In this document: positions 33,001 through 42,791 of the stretch, piece by piece
How positions within the stretch are numbered: the stretch's first letter is position 1
Layout: each line of letters begins with the position of its first letter
From: Enoplolaimus lenunculus
Taxonomy: Eukaryota > Nematoda > Enoplea > Enoplida > Thoracostomopsidae
Length of the DNA: 64,000 nucleotides
Reading direction: 5' to 3'
Assembly (NCBI GenBank): GCA_030248215.1
Contig: JASANG010001247.1
Coordinates: 186,001 to 250,000, forward strand
Notes under the pieces: model-generated
Seen by the model: only the letters and a program-made list of their open reading frames with translations
Told to the model about the DNA's origin: nothing
Database searches by the model: none
Position numbers and translations under genes: made by a program

Positions 33001-36000
33001 TTTGTGCATACAGGAAAAGTTGAGTGAATTAACGACGCAGAGATTTCTGTGGTATAGTGACTCGAGAAAATAGTTACGTTAATCTTTTTCGTCCTCACAC
33101 GATTTGTTACTGATTACACAAACGTTTGTGAATTAAGTATGAAACTATCTTGAATAGCTGTTAGAAAATTACCTCCCATTGTCGTTTAACATTTTGATTT
33201 GCTATATATACTGCAAACGCTCAGTGTATTTACAAAACCTGTACCTCCTAATGAGATGATTAGGCCAGTAGCCAGGTCACCTTGCTGAAGGGCGGAGGCT
33301 AAATACTTTTCAGAAGAGGCATGCAATAGTTTTCGTTGAATTTTATGCAAGGCTGAAAATTTTGTAGGTTGCCGAAGTGTTTCCAGGTGGGAGCGTAAGC
33401 TACCATTGACTGCGGACTCGGAGATGATATAATCGAACAATGCTTTTTAGCTGCTACAAATTGTGATTAAAAAATTTAGGTAAAGTTTCATACTCTTATT
33501 CGTAAACATTATCCAATCCTGTAGAATACTTACCTTGTACTGGACCGTTTGTGACAAGTTCTCTCATAATATCAATTTCCTGTAAAATTGTACTTACTTA
33601 AAATGTGGTATCAATTGATAGCAAAAACAAGAGAAAAAAAGCTGCATTTATCACATCTTCAGTTGCTGAGATTGAATACTCAATATTTAGTTCATTAATT
33701 TTACGTTTGCTCTAAATACAAATGGGCTGATGTCATTTAAAGATGAACGATGAAAACTATATTTTTTGAATTAATGTTATATTAGAAGTTTCACAGTTAA
33801 TCTTCTGAAGCAGTACAACAGAAATTAACGTAGCTAAAATTGTCGGATGATATTTCGGTTCTACAAATTATTTATTTGAAATATGTAAAGTTAAAATAAT
33901 TGCGTACGCTTTACCAGAAGTACTCAATTTATTCGCGTTCCAAACGTTCATGAACGCTTAAAAGCAATAGTATCTGCCGGAGACTGTTGCAGTACAAATG
34001 TTCCATAATTTACAGCTAAAATCTATTAATCTCTCGCAAAAAAACTAAACATAAGTCCAGACCTAAGACAAAATTTCGCTAAAATTTGACAAAAGGTTCA
34101 AAGTACATTAAATTTTTCAGTTTTTGAGCTAAATTCCTAAGTACTTTTTGAGTTAAATTTCTAGTTCTTGAGCTAAATTCCAACTTTCTGAACAAATTAG
34201 CACTTTTTGAGCTAGATTCTTACTTACTTTTTGCGCTAAATTCCTAAATTTAAAGCTAAATTCCTACTTTCTGGGCTAAAGTCTCACTTACTGAGCTAAA
34301 CTCGTACTTTTTGAGTTAAGTTCCTACTTTCTGAGCTAAATTAATATTTTTTAGCTAAATTCCTTCCTTTTCAATTTAAATTCCTATTTTTTGAGCTAAA
34401 TTCCCACTTTTTGACCTAAATTCCTACTTTTTAGGCTAAATTTTCAATTTTTGATCTAAGTTCGTATTTTTTGAGCTAAATTCCTACTTTTTGAGCACAA
34501 TCCCCATTTTTTTGAGTTGAATTGCTACTTTTTGACTTAAATTCCTACTTTTTGATCTATGTTCGTATTTTTTGAGCTAAATTCCTACTTTTTGAGCTAA
34601 ATTCTTACTTTTTGAGCTATTCGATACGGCGGTGTAATAAGATACGCTTTTGTACTGTGCGATCCGCTTGGACACGCGATAACTTTTCGTGTTCGGTCCG
34701 TTTTTGGGGTCAGACAGCGTTCTGCTTGTTTTGTTGAGCCGCTGATGTACGGATAGCAGTCTTCGTTGACGGAGCTTAAAATATCTGGATCAGTTGCAAG
34801 GTTTTTGGTATTCTCTTTTGCAAGAGAAGCACTTAACGCTTGATTTAGTTTCAAGACTAAAATAAAGTTTAGCAGGTTTAATAATATACCTGTAATTATA
34901 TTCGAAATATTTGCGGGCAGAAAAAAAAAAAACAACAAAAAAAAAAAAACCTTTCACTATTATACTCAATGTTGTAAATGTAAGACGAATTACACTGCTG
35001 CTTTTCGCTGTTTTTGTCGTTTAAAACTCTTGCGAAAATAAAAGAAAAACAGTCATATTTTCATGCTGTTGTTGTCGCTGGCCTCGCTCGTTGCAAATGT
35101 GTATTCATTAATGCTATAAAACCCAAAGCTATATCATCTTACCCGAAATGTTTAATGTACCACCAAGCGCGATCTAAGTATCCACCATCGCAACCACGTT
35201 GATGTTGCTGGTTACACGATAACAGCTGTTGTGGCGATAATCCTGATCCGAAACGCAGTTTGCCATTTGACATAATTGAAAGCCGATCGGCGACAAGCGC
35301 TGAAAGTAGAACATAACTGTATTTATTTTAAATCATTTTTTCGTTTACCAAAATACAATTTCTGCATATTTTGCCTCAATGCCAAAAATTCACTTTAATG
35401 TTAACTTTCGACCCAATGTTCCGATTACGTTTGGCAACAAGCGCCGATAATAGAAAATATATTTAGTAATTTTGTGTTGTGACATTAGTACTTTAATTTT
35501 GACCTCAGTGTCAGGAAATGTTACACATGTTTTAGCTGTGGCGTTTAGCAAATTTCAACGCCTGTATTTCAATGATTACAAAAATTTACATATATATTTG
35601 GCGTTAATAAAATCATTTCTATTCAAGCTTGAAACGCATATTAAAAGTTTTTTCTAATTTCAAGTTTGCCAAGCGTAATTCAAATAGAACAGAGCTAATT
35701 TTAGGTATTGGTTGACCACACCGTATTACAATATTTACACGCCTGTCATCCGCTGGTTATAAATGATCGGTATCCATGTACGTTACAAGTTTGCGCGTAT
35801 AGATTAATTATAACAGCATATTTTCCTCCTAAATATGACAGGTGTGCCCATGTGACATAAATGAGCAAGTTATTGGGGGCCAAAATGCCCAGACTGTAAT
35901 GATTCGAAAAAGAGGGGGGTAATAAGAGGGGGTTTCCTGTTTTGAGTCCCAATCACTAGGAGTTCGTATCCCTAACAAGAGAGTCCGTACGCGGATAGAG

Positions 36001-39000
36001 ACTCTAAACCCTATTATAGTCCATAAATGTCAATTGTTTCAAACTGTAGTGCATAAATGACTCAACCACCAAGTACAGCTGAGTTCGAAATTTTAAAGCA
36101 TACTTAGTTTTGAAAGCACATTCTTAAGCATAACATTGCGTTATGGCTTAAGGTTTTGATACATGGCAAATAAACGTTTAATTCAACGGATAGTGACAAT
36201 ACCGAATATATATCAGTAACGAAGGGCGGGTTGAAAATAAGTTACAGTTCGTAACCGAATAACATAGGAATGGTTCCCACTGGAAAGGCCAAACAAATGT
36301 CTGTCCCCCTGTTATTCGGGTCGCTACAGTACACGTAGTTGAAAACGCCCACGAAGCGCCACAGTTTCCTTGATCTCTTGGCTCATGAATAAGACCAGGC
36401 CATCGATTTCGTGCATCAAACGAAAACGGCACTTTTATATCATCGATTAATATGGGATTCATGTTCTGAAACACATATTTATTTATTTACTTATTTACTT
36501 ATTTATTTATTGCGGGAAATGTATTAAAAACAATTGTACTACCTCGTTTAAACCAAAGATTCTTATTTGCCAGGTTTTCTCATGGAATTTAAATCTTTGG
36601 GCACGTGGCGAAGCCGACAGTTGATATTGGGATAAACTAAAAAATTGTGTTTGACTTCACGCTCGCTTTCTTTTACTAGTAGCGCCTATTGTATAAAATA
36701 ACAAGTACGTTTTTCCATGGCATACCTGAACTAAGGCTTCTGGATATATTGTACCCAGTCGATATTTCATTCCGTTATCTAATGTTTCACCCCAAAAATC
36801 ACTGTAGTTGCTCGCTTGCCAGCTGTAATACAATATATAATTTTTGTATTGGGTAAAAATACTTAGCTACAGTTTTCGAATCAAGGCATACGGGCCCGTA
36901 GCCAGAGGGCCCAGAGGGAGGTCGGGGGTTGGCTCGGCCCCATGTTGCTTCCCCCACCAGAATATTTTCAAACTTGTGCGCAAATCATACAAAACAGTTG
37001 TATTCCCTTCCTGAAAAACGGATATCCCCTATAGCAAAGTTAGCTGGATACGAGCCAAGGGGAGTAGCTACGCATGATTTCACTTCGCAAGCATGTAATT
37101 TTAAAATCAAAGAACTTTTCGCTTCATGGATCCAGAACGTTAGTTTGAAAGTTTGTTTGAACTGTTTTTCTAGCCTATCCAGAAAATTCAAGAAGGAATG
37201 TATCCTTTTTCTCTACCATTGTAGACGCCCCTGTGCTAATAGATTTAGCTGGAATTTGTTGCAGTAGGGGCGCTTAGAGCTACTTTTCTTCATATTCCTA
37301 AGGGTTTCATATCCCGTATGCCCGCCATAAGTTTTAGAGTGGCACTATACTTGTCATGCGTCGCCGTCTGTCACCGTGCGTCAAAGTAATACCGAATAAT
37401 GACGCACTGTGCCTGACTGTGACGCACAATGCCGGACTGTGACGCACAATGCCGGACTGTGACGCGCAGTGCCGGACTGTGACGCGCAGTGCCGGACTGT
37501 GACGCGTAGTGCCGGACTGTGACGCGCATTGCCGGACTGTGACGCACAGTGTCGTACTGTGGCGCACATTGTCGGACTGTGACGCACATTGTCGGACTGT
37601 GACGCACATTGTCGTACTGTGACGCACATTGTCGGACTGTGACGCACAGTGTCGTACTGTGACGCACATTGTCGGACTGTGACGCACAGTGTCGTACTGT
37701 GACGCACATTGTCGGACTGTGACGCACAATGACAGTCTGTGACCGGGCTGAAGGCATTAAAACTTTTAAAAACCATAGCGATATTTTAAGGAAGACTGTG
37801 TCATTTACCTGTTTTTCCGTTAAACAAAATGTATCCTCGTGGGATGCATATGGCGCTACCTTACCCCTGCTTTGGGAGGGGGTTGAAATCAGATGCAATA
37901 TAGAGGTGACATTCCAGTGAAAAATAACGTCCTTTAAAATGGGTTTCATGTGGTGAAGTTTTATCCTCTACAAAAATTTAGACACCAAAACCGCATGAAT
38001 TGGAGGGCTTCGTAACCCCACAACTGATCTTCAAAGAGACGTTTTGGATTCAAGTTGACTTTAATAAGGAACTTCGTAAATTGTGCTTATTTGTTATTAC
38101 AACTCGTAGGCTTCAAATACACAGACACAGCGTGCGTTATTACAGGTTTGAGTGCGACCCGAGTTAGCATCAGAGATCGTCATTATAGGATCAAGCCTGG
38201 CTTGGATGAACTGAATACCTAAACTCTAGTCAACCAATGCTTGGTCACTTTATATTCGGTACTCTATACCCCAGACCCAACCAGTTAAGAATCCTGGCTA
38301 CACCCCATGGACACACCCGTAATGACCATGTTCTACTTGATTGAGTAAATCTTCTTGAATCAAGCAAACATGATTTGTTTCACAGGACCATCCTTGCGAA
38401 GTGCATGAGCTGAAATAAGCCACCTACAATTTACCTAATATTTTTGGGCAATAAAATTAAAATATTAAACCGTAAACAGAGAAGCAGGAAGAAACGCGGT
38501 CAGGGCATTATTTGAAGCGCAGTCACTCGGAATATCAATTACAAATATTTTCATTTTACAGTTTGCTGTTGACATCCAGGACCGCGCCTTGGGATATATG
38601 TCTTTTGTCGTTTTGAACACAAAATTTCGGATAACTTTGGTTAAAAATAGGTTCGGTTTTACAAACTGAAAAAGTTAGCGAACGAAGCGAGCAAGAACTG
38701 ACACGTGTGTGTTTGCCTTCAAGCTTATAAAGATCTTTAGTTTTGAACCCAGTGGAGTATTTTAAATTGGTCGTTGTCCTCCAAGGCCCAGCCCATTTTA
38801 GGCCGGGTCTCCTTTCATCATGCAACAGGAAGAACCTGGTTCGCTGAATACAGCTCTGCAAACACTCATTCGGCTACACGGATGGCAAAAGTTTTTGCAC
38901 TTAAATTGCATGCTAAATTAACAATATACAAACGTACCAGTAATTGCAGTTTTGTTTTATGCGTTCTGACGAAAAATACTGTACACCATTGTATGAGCAG

Positions 39001-40309
39001 GCTGAAACCAACCAAAAATTTGCAGAATACAATCAAAGGTTTGCTGCTGCCTCCGGCTGAAAACCGACCAGCGGCTCAGGGTCCGGTAAAATTTTCGTCG
39101 AAGATTTTGATAACATCGGCAGTGAACTTGATGCATGATTATAAAAACTTTGACCGTTTTATTTAGTTTGTTAAGAAATTTTGGGCAATTTTTAGTGTCT
39201 AAATTGTAGCAATTTCTCAAAAAAGACAATCAACCCAATTTATAACAACACTTATAGGATATTGAAAAACTTTTGAGAATTTATATTAAAGTTTTGTCCA
39301 ATGTCATCTGATTATGCTTCAATTTAGGCTACGATTCCGACAAATTTTGTTGTCCGACTGCGGCTGTCTACGTTTTTCAATTCTGGTTCAACCCTAAAAA
39401 CACTAAGCTGATTTTAATGTTAACACAATGCTTCGATTGTTTAGGTTGCTCAAAAAGATGCTGGGGTCGTGTGATAAAGTGCTATATTATAAGGCATCAC
39501 TTTAGGTTTATATACTTACCTTAAAGCTATATGTTCAGGTTTAGGTGTAATGTATGTGCTCGTACCAAAAATTATGCCTAGTTTTCAACTTTGAACCTCT
39601 GGTTATGAAGGTTCCGATTCTTTTAAACAAGTATGTTTCCCCTCTGTCGAAAAATAGATACGTTGTCGGCAATGATATATGGCTTTTTGATACCCCACCG
39701 GGTTCCTCTGTGACCTCCCCCCCACAGAATGAGCTGTGAATTGTCAGTTCCTGCTGGTGGTTGGTCACCCCACGAATGAGCTGCAAATTGACAGCTTCCA
39801 CCGGTGGTTGTATAGCCCCACGGAGTGAGCTACGAATTCACAGCTCCCCGCCGGCGGTTGCGTCACCCCTCGGAAATAGTTGCAAATTGACAGCTCCCAC
39901 CGGCAGTTGTATTACCTCACAGAGCGCGCTCCCAATCCACAGCTCCCATCGGCGGTAGTATCACCTAAGCTTCGAATTCTCAGAACAGACCTACCACTTC
40001 TCAATTCCACCGGCGGTTGTGTCACCCCACGGCATACAGGTTCGAAATCTGGACAGCAATCGCCGCCATCAAAGCGGTCACAAAACATATCACAGTAGCA
40101 TAGTGTGTCAAAAATTGGCACGCTGCATTCGTCGTCACGGCTTTGACAACACGTTATCGGTCTTCGAGTCCGACAATAATCGCCCGGAATGCCTTTAAAA
40201 CCCCTTTGAGATGAGCTGAATTGAGGCAGAATCAACAAAACAATCAGTATTAGATCGGTTACGCAGTGTACGCCGCTTAACAGCGGCGACATTACTAGTG
40301 AAATTTATG
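30085..40309 (-). CDS. TINAG/TINAGL-like secreted pseudo-peptidase (somatomedin B + papain fold)
   Basis: Eleven exons found: 40292-40026, 38409-38317, 36822-36726, 36465-36333, 35299-35143, 35028-34994, 34856-34609, 33579-33534, 32723-32606, 32001-31971 and 30360-30142. From the second exon on, every join keeps phase. Order: signal peptide, somatomedin B domain with eight Cys, a short Cys-rich segment ([12 protein letters not shown]), the YSDFWG...YRLGT spacer, then a cathepsin-B-like C1 domain. The active-site Cys is Ser ([12 protein letters not shown]), while the His (GYHSVRI) and Asn (CANSWG) positions are kept. This is the hallmark of TINAG and TINAGL1, secreted matrix glycoproteins. The last exon adds a 38-residue Arg/Lys-rich tail. 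An acceptor (ATTTTACAG) lies 17 bases upstream of the ATG. Phase arithmetic implies one more exon of length 3n+2 between 38409 and 40026, which I could not place. Confidence 0.93.
30142..30360 (-). CDS. TINAG-like last exon
   Basis: Acceptor TTTGTTTCAG, phase 0. Encodes [37 protein letters not shown], then a tail dominated by Arg and Lys ([20 protein letters not shown] and on to the stop). Confidence 0.97.
   Translation of the reverse strand, partial: LCANSWGSQWGESGYFRILRGVNHCEIESFVLAAWGRQDKKRWRRRRRLQRLRKLKHKRAKLHKLRKFYAQI
30499..30921 (+). mobile_element. MITE-A copy 2
   Basis: 423 bp, CTGTATTGACCCGAATAAGAG at the left and CTCTTATTCGTGTCAATACAG at the right, in the last intron of the TINAG-like gene. 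TA follows the right end. Confidence 0.85.
31015..31135 (+). mobile_element. MITE-B fragment
   Basis: TTTTAGACTATTCTTTTGC followed by TTGGCTTAGGCTTAAGC and ACGCTTAG, as inside the complete copies. Both ends are missing. Confidence 0.55.
31971..32001 (-). CDS. TINAG-like 31-nt microexon
   Basis: Acceptor ATTTTTAG, donor TACTGG|GTAAGA. Encodes [10 protein letters not shown], bridging VRIVG and LCANSWG exactly as in the family (GWGEE...KYW..ANSWG). Confidence 0.93.
32450..32550 (-). mobile_element. MITE-B fragment
   Basis: CCTAAACCTAAGACATAG and GTAAGCCTAAGCG blocks, the inverse of the family's TTAGGC interior. Confidence 0.4.
32606..32723 (-). CDS. TINAG-like exon (active-site His region)
   Basis: Acceptor GTAATTTTAG, donor TTGG|GTATGT. 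Encodes [19 protein letters not shown] and [10 protein letters not shown] with the conserved His. Confidence 0.95.
33534..33579 (-). CDS. TINAG-like 46-nt exon
   Basis: Acceptor ATTTTACAG, donor CAAG|GTAAGT. Encodes [15 protein letters not shown], the conserved EIMKEL.NGPVQA motif of the family. Confidence 0.95.
34100..34608 (-). repeat. 20-bp minisatellite grown from a splice donor
   Basis: About 25 imperfect units. On the minus strand the unit reads AGCTCAAAAAGTAGGAATTT. The exon that ends at 34609 finishes GCTCAAAAA and its intron starts GTAAGAATTT, so the exon/intron junction is the first unit. Units close to the exon are the most uniform. The array makes up about half of this intron. 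Confidence 0.95.
34609..34856 (-). CDS. TINAG-like exon (CYPY region)
   Basis: Acceptor TTTATTTTAG, donor CAAAAA|GTAAGA, phase 0 out. Encodes an unusual 30-residue polar stretch, then [10 protein letters not shown] and [11 protein letters not shown]. The donor is the first unit of a minisatellite. Confidence 0.92.
34994..35028 (-). CDS. TINAG-like 35-nt microexon
   Basis: Acceptor TTATTTTCGCAAG, donor CAGCAGT|GTAATT. Encodes about a dozen polar residues ([11 protein letters not shown]). It is inferred because it alone reconciles phase 2 of the preceding exon with phase 1 of the next. Confidence 0.65.
35143..35299 (-). CDS. TINAG-like exon (occluding-region side)
   Basis: Acceptor CTACTTTCAG, donor TTCGG|GTAAGA. 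Encodes [36 protein letters not shown], the cathepsin B-like CxGG region. Confidence 0.93.
35894..36329 (-). mobile_element. MITE-A copy 3, inserted at a splice donor
   Basis: 436 bp, CTGTAATGATTCGAAAAAG to TTATTCGGGTCGCTACAG. The TA target at 36330-36331 supplies the T and the following A of the GTA donor of exon 36465-36333. The copy is somewhat worn at its left end, where no TA flank remains. Confidence 0.85.
36333..36465 (-). CDS. TINAG-like exon (active-site region)
   Basis: Acceptor TGTGTTTCAG. Encodes [20 protein letters not shown] and [12 protein letters not shown]; Ser stands at the nucleophile position. Exon end ACGT|GTACTG: the GTA is the last exon-side sequence before MITE-A copy 3. 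Confidence 0.92.
36475..36512. repeat. (TTTA)n run
   Basis: TTTATTTATTTACTTATTTA and similar, directly upstream of the active-site exon acceptor on the minus strand. It may help as the polypyrimidine-poor intron end. Confidence 0.8.
36726..36822 (-). CDS. TINAG-like exon (FWG / YRLGT spacer)
   Basis: Acceptor TGTATTACAG, donor CAG|GTATGC. Encodes [11 protein letters not shown] and [12 protein letters not shown], highly typical of the TINAG spacer before the peptidase-like domain. Confidence 0.92.
37337..37790. mobile_element. family-E element expanded by an internal array
   Basis: The flanks GAGTGGCACTATACTTGTC (left) and AAAAACCATAGCGATATTTT (right) match the ends of family E. The interior is replaced by the 20-bp array at 37401-37740. 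Confidence 0.6.
37401..37740. repeat. 20-bp minisatellite, 17 units
   Basis: Exactly periodic: unit GACGCACATTGTCGGACTGT with a few variant positions (ACAAT/ACATT/GCAGT; TCGG/CCGG/TCGT). There is no length change over 340 bp. Because 20 is not a multiple of 3, three long overlapping open frames appear on the minus strand; they are artefacts. Confidence 0.97.
38317..38409 (-). CDS. TINAG-like exon (Cys-rich segment)
   Basis: Acceptor CTTATTTCAG, donor TACGG|GTGTGT, phase 2 in and out. Encodes [17 protein letters not shown] and then [11 protein letters not shown], equivalent to the CTC...W.C...CLV...ELV segment of TINAG. Confidence 0.85.
38410..39711 (-). other. TINAG-like intron, likely hiding one exon
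   Basis: Splice phase requires a further exon of length 3n+2 between the somatomedin B exon and 38409; by family it should carry Cys and a G.Y..G pattern. I could not identify it. A 130-codon plus-strand frame (38774-39166) shows no domain. Confidence 0.5.
39712..40034 (-). repeat. 52-bp minisatellite grown from a splice donor
   Basis: Six imperfect units of 51-55 bp. On the minus strand each carries versions of CCGTGGGGTGACACAACCGC, CGGTGGGAGCTG and AATTTGCAGCTCA. The first unit contains the end of the somatomedin B exon and its donor (CCGTGGG|GTGAC). Confidence 0.9.
40026..40292 (-). CDS. TINAG-like exon 1 (signal peptide + somatomedin B)
   Basis: A hydrophobic leader ([12 protein letters not shown]) is followed by a complete somatomedin B pattern ([35 protein letters not shown]). 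The donor is placed at TGCCGTGGG|GTGACA, phase 0. The frame stays open for another 114 bases into the minisatellite, so a later donor such as AAGTG|GTAGGT cannot be excluded. Confidence 0.9.
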
Positions 40310-40320
40310 CTGTAAAATGA
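40301..40320 (-). promoter_or_regulatory. 3' splice site just upstream of the TINAG-like start codon
   Basis: TTCATTTTACAG at 40321-40310, then 17 bases to the ATG at 40292. This fits a 5' untranslated intron or a spliced-leader trans-splice site as used by nematodes; the sequence cannot tell which. Confidence 0.55.
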
Positions 40321-42791
40321 ACGAAATTTACGACAACTCATCTCCCGACAACTTTGCGTCTTATAGCTGTCGACGCTTGCACAAGCATAATCGTATGCGT
40401 ATTTCTAAGCTTAGTCCAATCTTAAGCGTATTTCTAAGCCTAGTCTGAAGCCTAACGTAGTGATGCGCCACAAATAGTCTGGCCGATGAGATGTTGGTTA
40501 CGAAATGTCTCAGTCGTCGAAGCTATCAAATGTCATGATACCAAAGTGATCAAAATATATACGCATGAGTTATGATGAACATGATGAATGGAGAATTTAA
40601 ACCACCTACAGAAAGTGAAACCCATGTTAGTTTTGCGGGTCAGTCAACTGAGAGACAGGGAAACTGGGAAACTTAGAGACAGCAATTTTTAAGGTTTACC
40701 TTATATAAAGGTTTAGGTTTTTGGCTTACGCTCAAAGTTCACTTTTTAGCATCGACTTATGGCTTAGCTTAGGCTTGATTCTAATGCGCAGGCATTTATA
40801 GTCCACATGGCCCAAAAGTAAATTCCGAGTAATAGAGTAAATTTTTTCAGCACTTTGGAAATCTCCCAAACGTTCCTAAAGCATTAAAAACGGTATTACG
40901 GCACGCGTTATAAACGACAACTCAGAATTCATGAATATATTGGAAAAGGAAAAAATCATACACGTTTGAGTAATCTGAAATAAAAGATGTCTCTGGCTGC
41001 GCCAGTTATAACTTAACTTTTTCGCATGCACAGAAATTCAACGCTAATCTGTTATAATTTCAAAAATTCTAAATTTCAAAAATTGACCTACCACTGACAA
41101 AAATAAATAAAAAAGAGTAAGCTGAGTAACTGTGAAATTTTAAACACTTGACAACAATTGACAACATCATACGTTCAGTTTACTTTTTGTGATATATCTA
41201 ACCGCCAGCGCACCCAGTTTACTATCCAAGTATACCTTCCCAACGAGGGTTTGAAGCTCAATTTTGTATCAAGATTTAGTAGTAAAATTACGTTTGGTTT
41301 CTCGCTCGTTTTGCACGTGTGGTTTTTTCGCACTGTTATATATCGCGCGCGCGCCCCATAAAAATTTATTGATCCACCAGTGTAAACACATTAATGTACA
41401 ATATTGCAGCACTTTTTTTACCGAATTAAATTTTAACTCAGCGAGAGAACGAATCTAGCAAACACGCTAGCGAGAACATGACGTTTTGAGTTAAAATTTT
41501 TAACGACGGGCATTAGTTATCATCGGTTGGTGATAGGTCTTGGACTGCTTTTAAGCCAACGAAGTTCTAACATCGCTCGGCAAACGGCACATGGGCCTTG
41601 GTGAATGACCGAAACCGCAATAGGCACAACCTGGTAGGGTCGAGGGTGGCCAAACTTCTCTCCCACTCCTTTCGGTTGACATCCCAACCAATTTGTGATA
41701 AATTTGTTTCATTTTAAGTATCCAGGTTTATGTCACCTGGCACTCCACACTTAACGCTATGGGTTCGAACTTGTTATGACCAACCCAGGATAGATGACAT
41801 GAGCGCCTCAGATGGGGCCTGGTGTCTCGTGATACCTAGCCTCAGCCTAGGAAGTTGGCCATTTAGTTAAGTTGTTCGCTGTTTTCACTTATGTTGTAGC
41901 TTAACAAAACTGAACAATCAAAGAAACATATGAGCTGAACTGTTCTTCGTAAACAGAACGCACTGTATTTTATGTGGAATATAATTTTACTAAAGTTGTT
42001 TATGTAAGCAGTTTGATTTTAGATCTGAACTTTATATTTCACAAACGTCTACAAAACAGCTTTTCAAACTACCTCGTTTGCCCTCGTGTATTTTTATAAT
42101 GCTTAAAATTGCTTATAACACATTATTTGATGGTATTAGTTGAAGATTTTGACGTTGTGGCAGTAGTTGTTGATGCAGAAACACATTGACACACAAGTCA
42201 AATGAACGATTACATTTTGCATTGTTCATAGTTTTACGTAACATATTTCTAATTTTGTATGTAAAATTACATAGCTACTGTGGTGGTTATGAAACCACGG
42301 AATCAGGAGGGTTAGCGAAACAAGAAACCTAGCGAAACTTGTCAGTATCTTATCAAGAAAGAACCGAAATAGGATCGTATATCTGGTTCCGGTTTAAAAA
42401 TGAAAAACATTCGATTACTGGATCTCACATTTATAACTGTACGGCTTAGGATTAGGTAAAGACTTTTGCAAACTTTGTACCTTATTGCAGATCTTACTTG
42501 GCTCGACTAAACAAATTGTGTAGTTATAGTTTCAGAAAATAAAACTTTGATTATTCTAAATCGAACACATACATTTATTCTAGATTGGAATGTAACTGTC
42601 GGTGTCGTAGGTAGGGGGCAGGACGCTCAGCCCGCTGGAAAAATGGGCTCCTCTTAGAAAATATTCGACCTTGCTTGTAAGTCTACAAAAAACCATGTAT
42701 GGCCTTCCTGAATCATTTTTAGACCCCGAACAAAGTGAGCTGGCTACGGGCGTGGTAATAATGTGCAAAATAATTTGGCTAAGCGCGCATA
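40310..42791. other. intergenic with repeat fragments
   Basis: CCTAAG-rich MITE-B fragments at about 40375-40470 and 40690-40790. A block at about 41580-41870 contains GGGTTCGAAC but no tRNA fold. No gene seen. Confidence 0.45.

Larger units (their letters stand above)
36823..38316 (-). other. TINAG-like intron with repeats
   Basis: Besides the expanded family-E element it contains a piece starting CGGGCCCGTAGCCAGAGGG (about 36893), a repeat type also at 19334. No exon was recognised. Confidence 0.5.

Noticed and set aside
34597-34938. Whole 113-codon minus-strand frame as a separate gene starting in a poly-Phe segment
   Set aside because: Only 34856-34609 is exon of the TINAG-like gene; the upstream part is intron with a T-rich tract.
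37401-37740. Regular short repeats suggesting a CRISPR array
   Set aside because: The units are contiguous with no spacers, in a eukaryotic intron. It is a minisatellite.
37334-37949. Three overlapping minus-strand frames of 131-192 codons with [14 protein letters not shown] repeats
   Set aside because: They are all translations of the exact 20-bp array; because 20 is not a multiple of 3, the same repeat peptide appears in three frames.
38774-39166. 130-codon plus-strand frame opposite the TINAG-like gene
   Set aside because: No recognisable domain or splice sites; lies in an intron and starts without a convincing context.
41740-41790. GGGTTCGAAC, a tRNA B-box-like word
   Set aside because: No A-box at tRNA spacing and no cloverleaf pairing around it.
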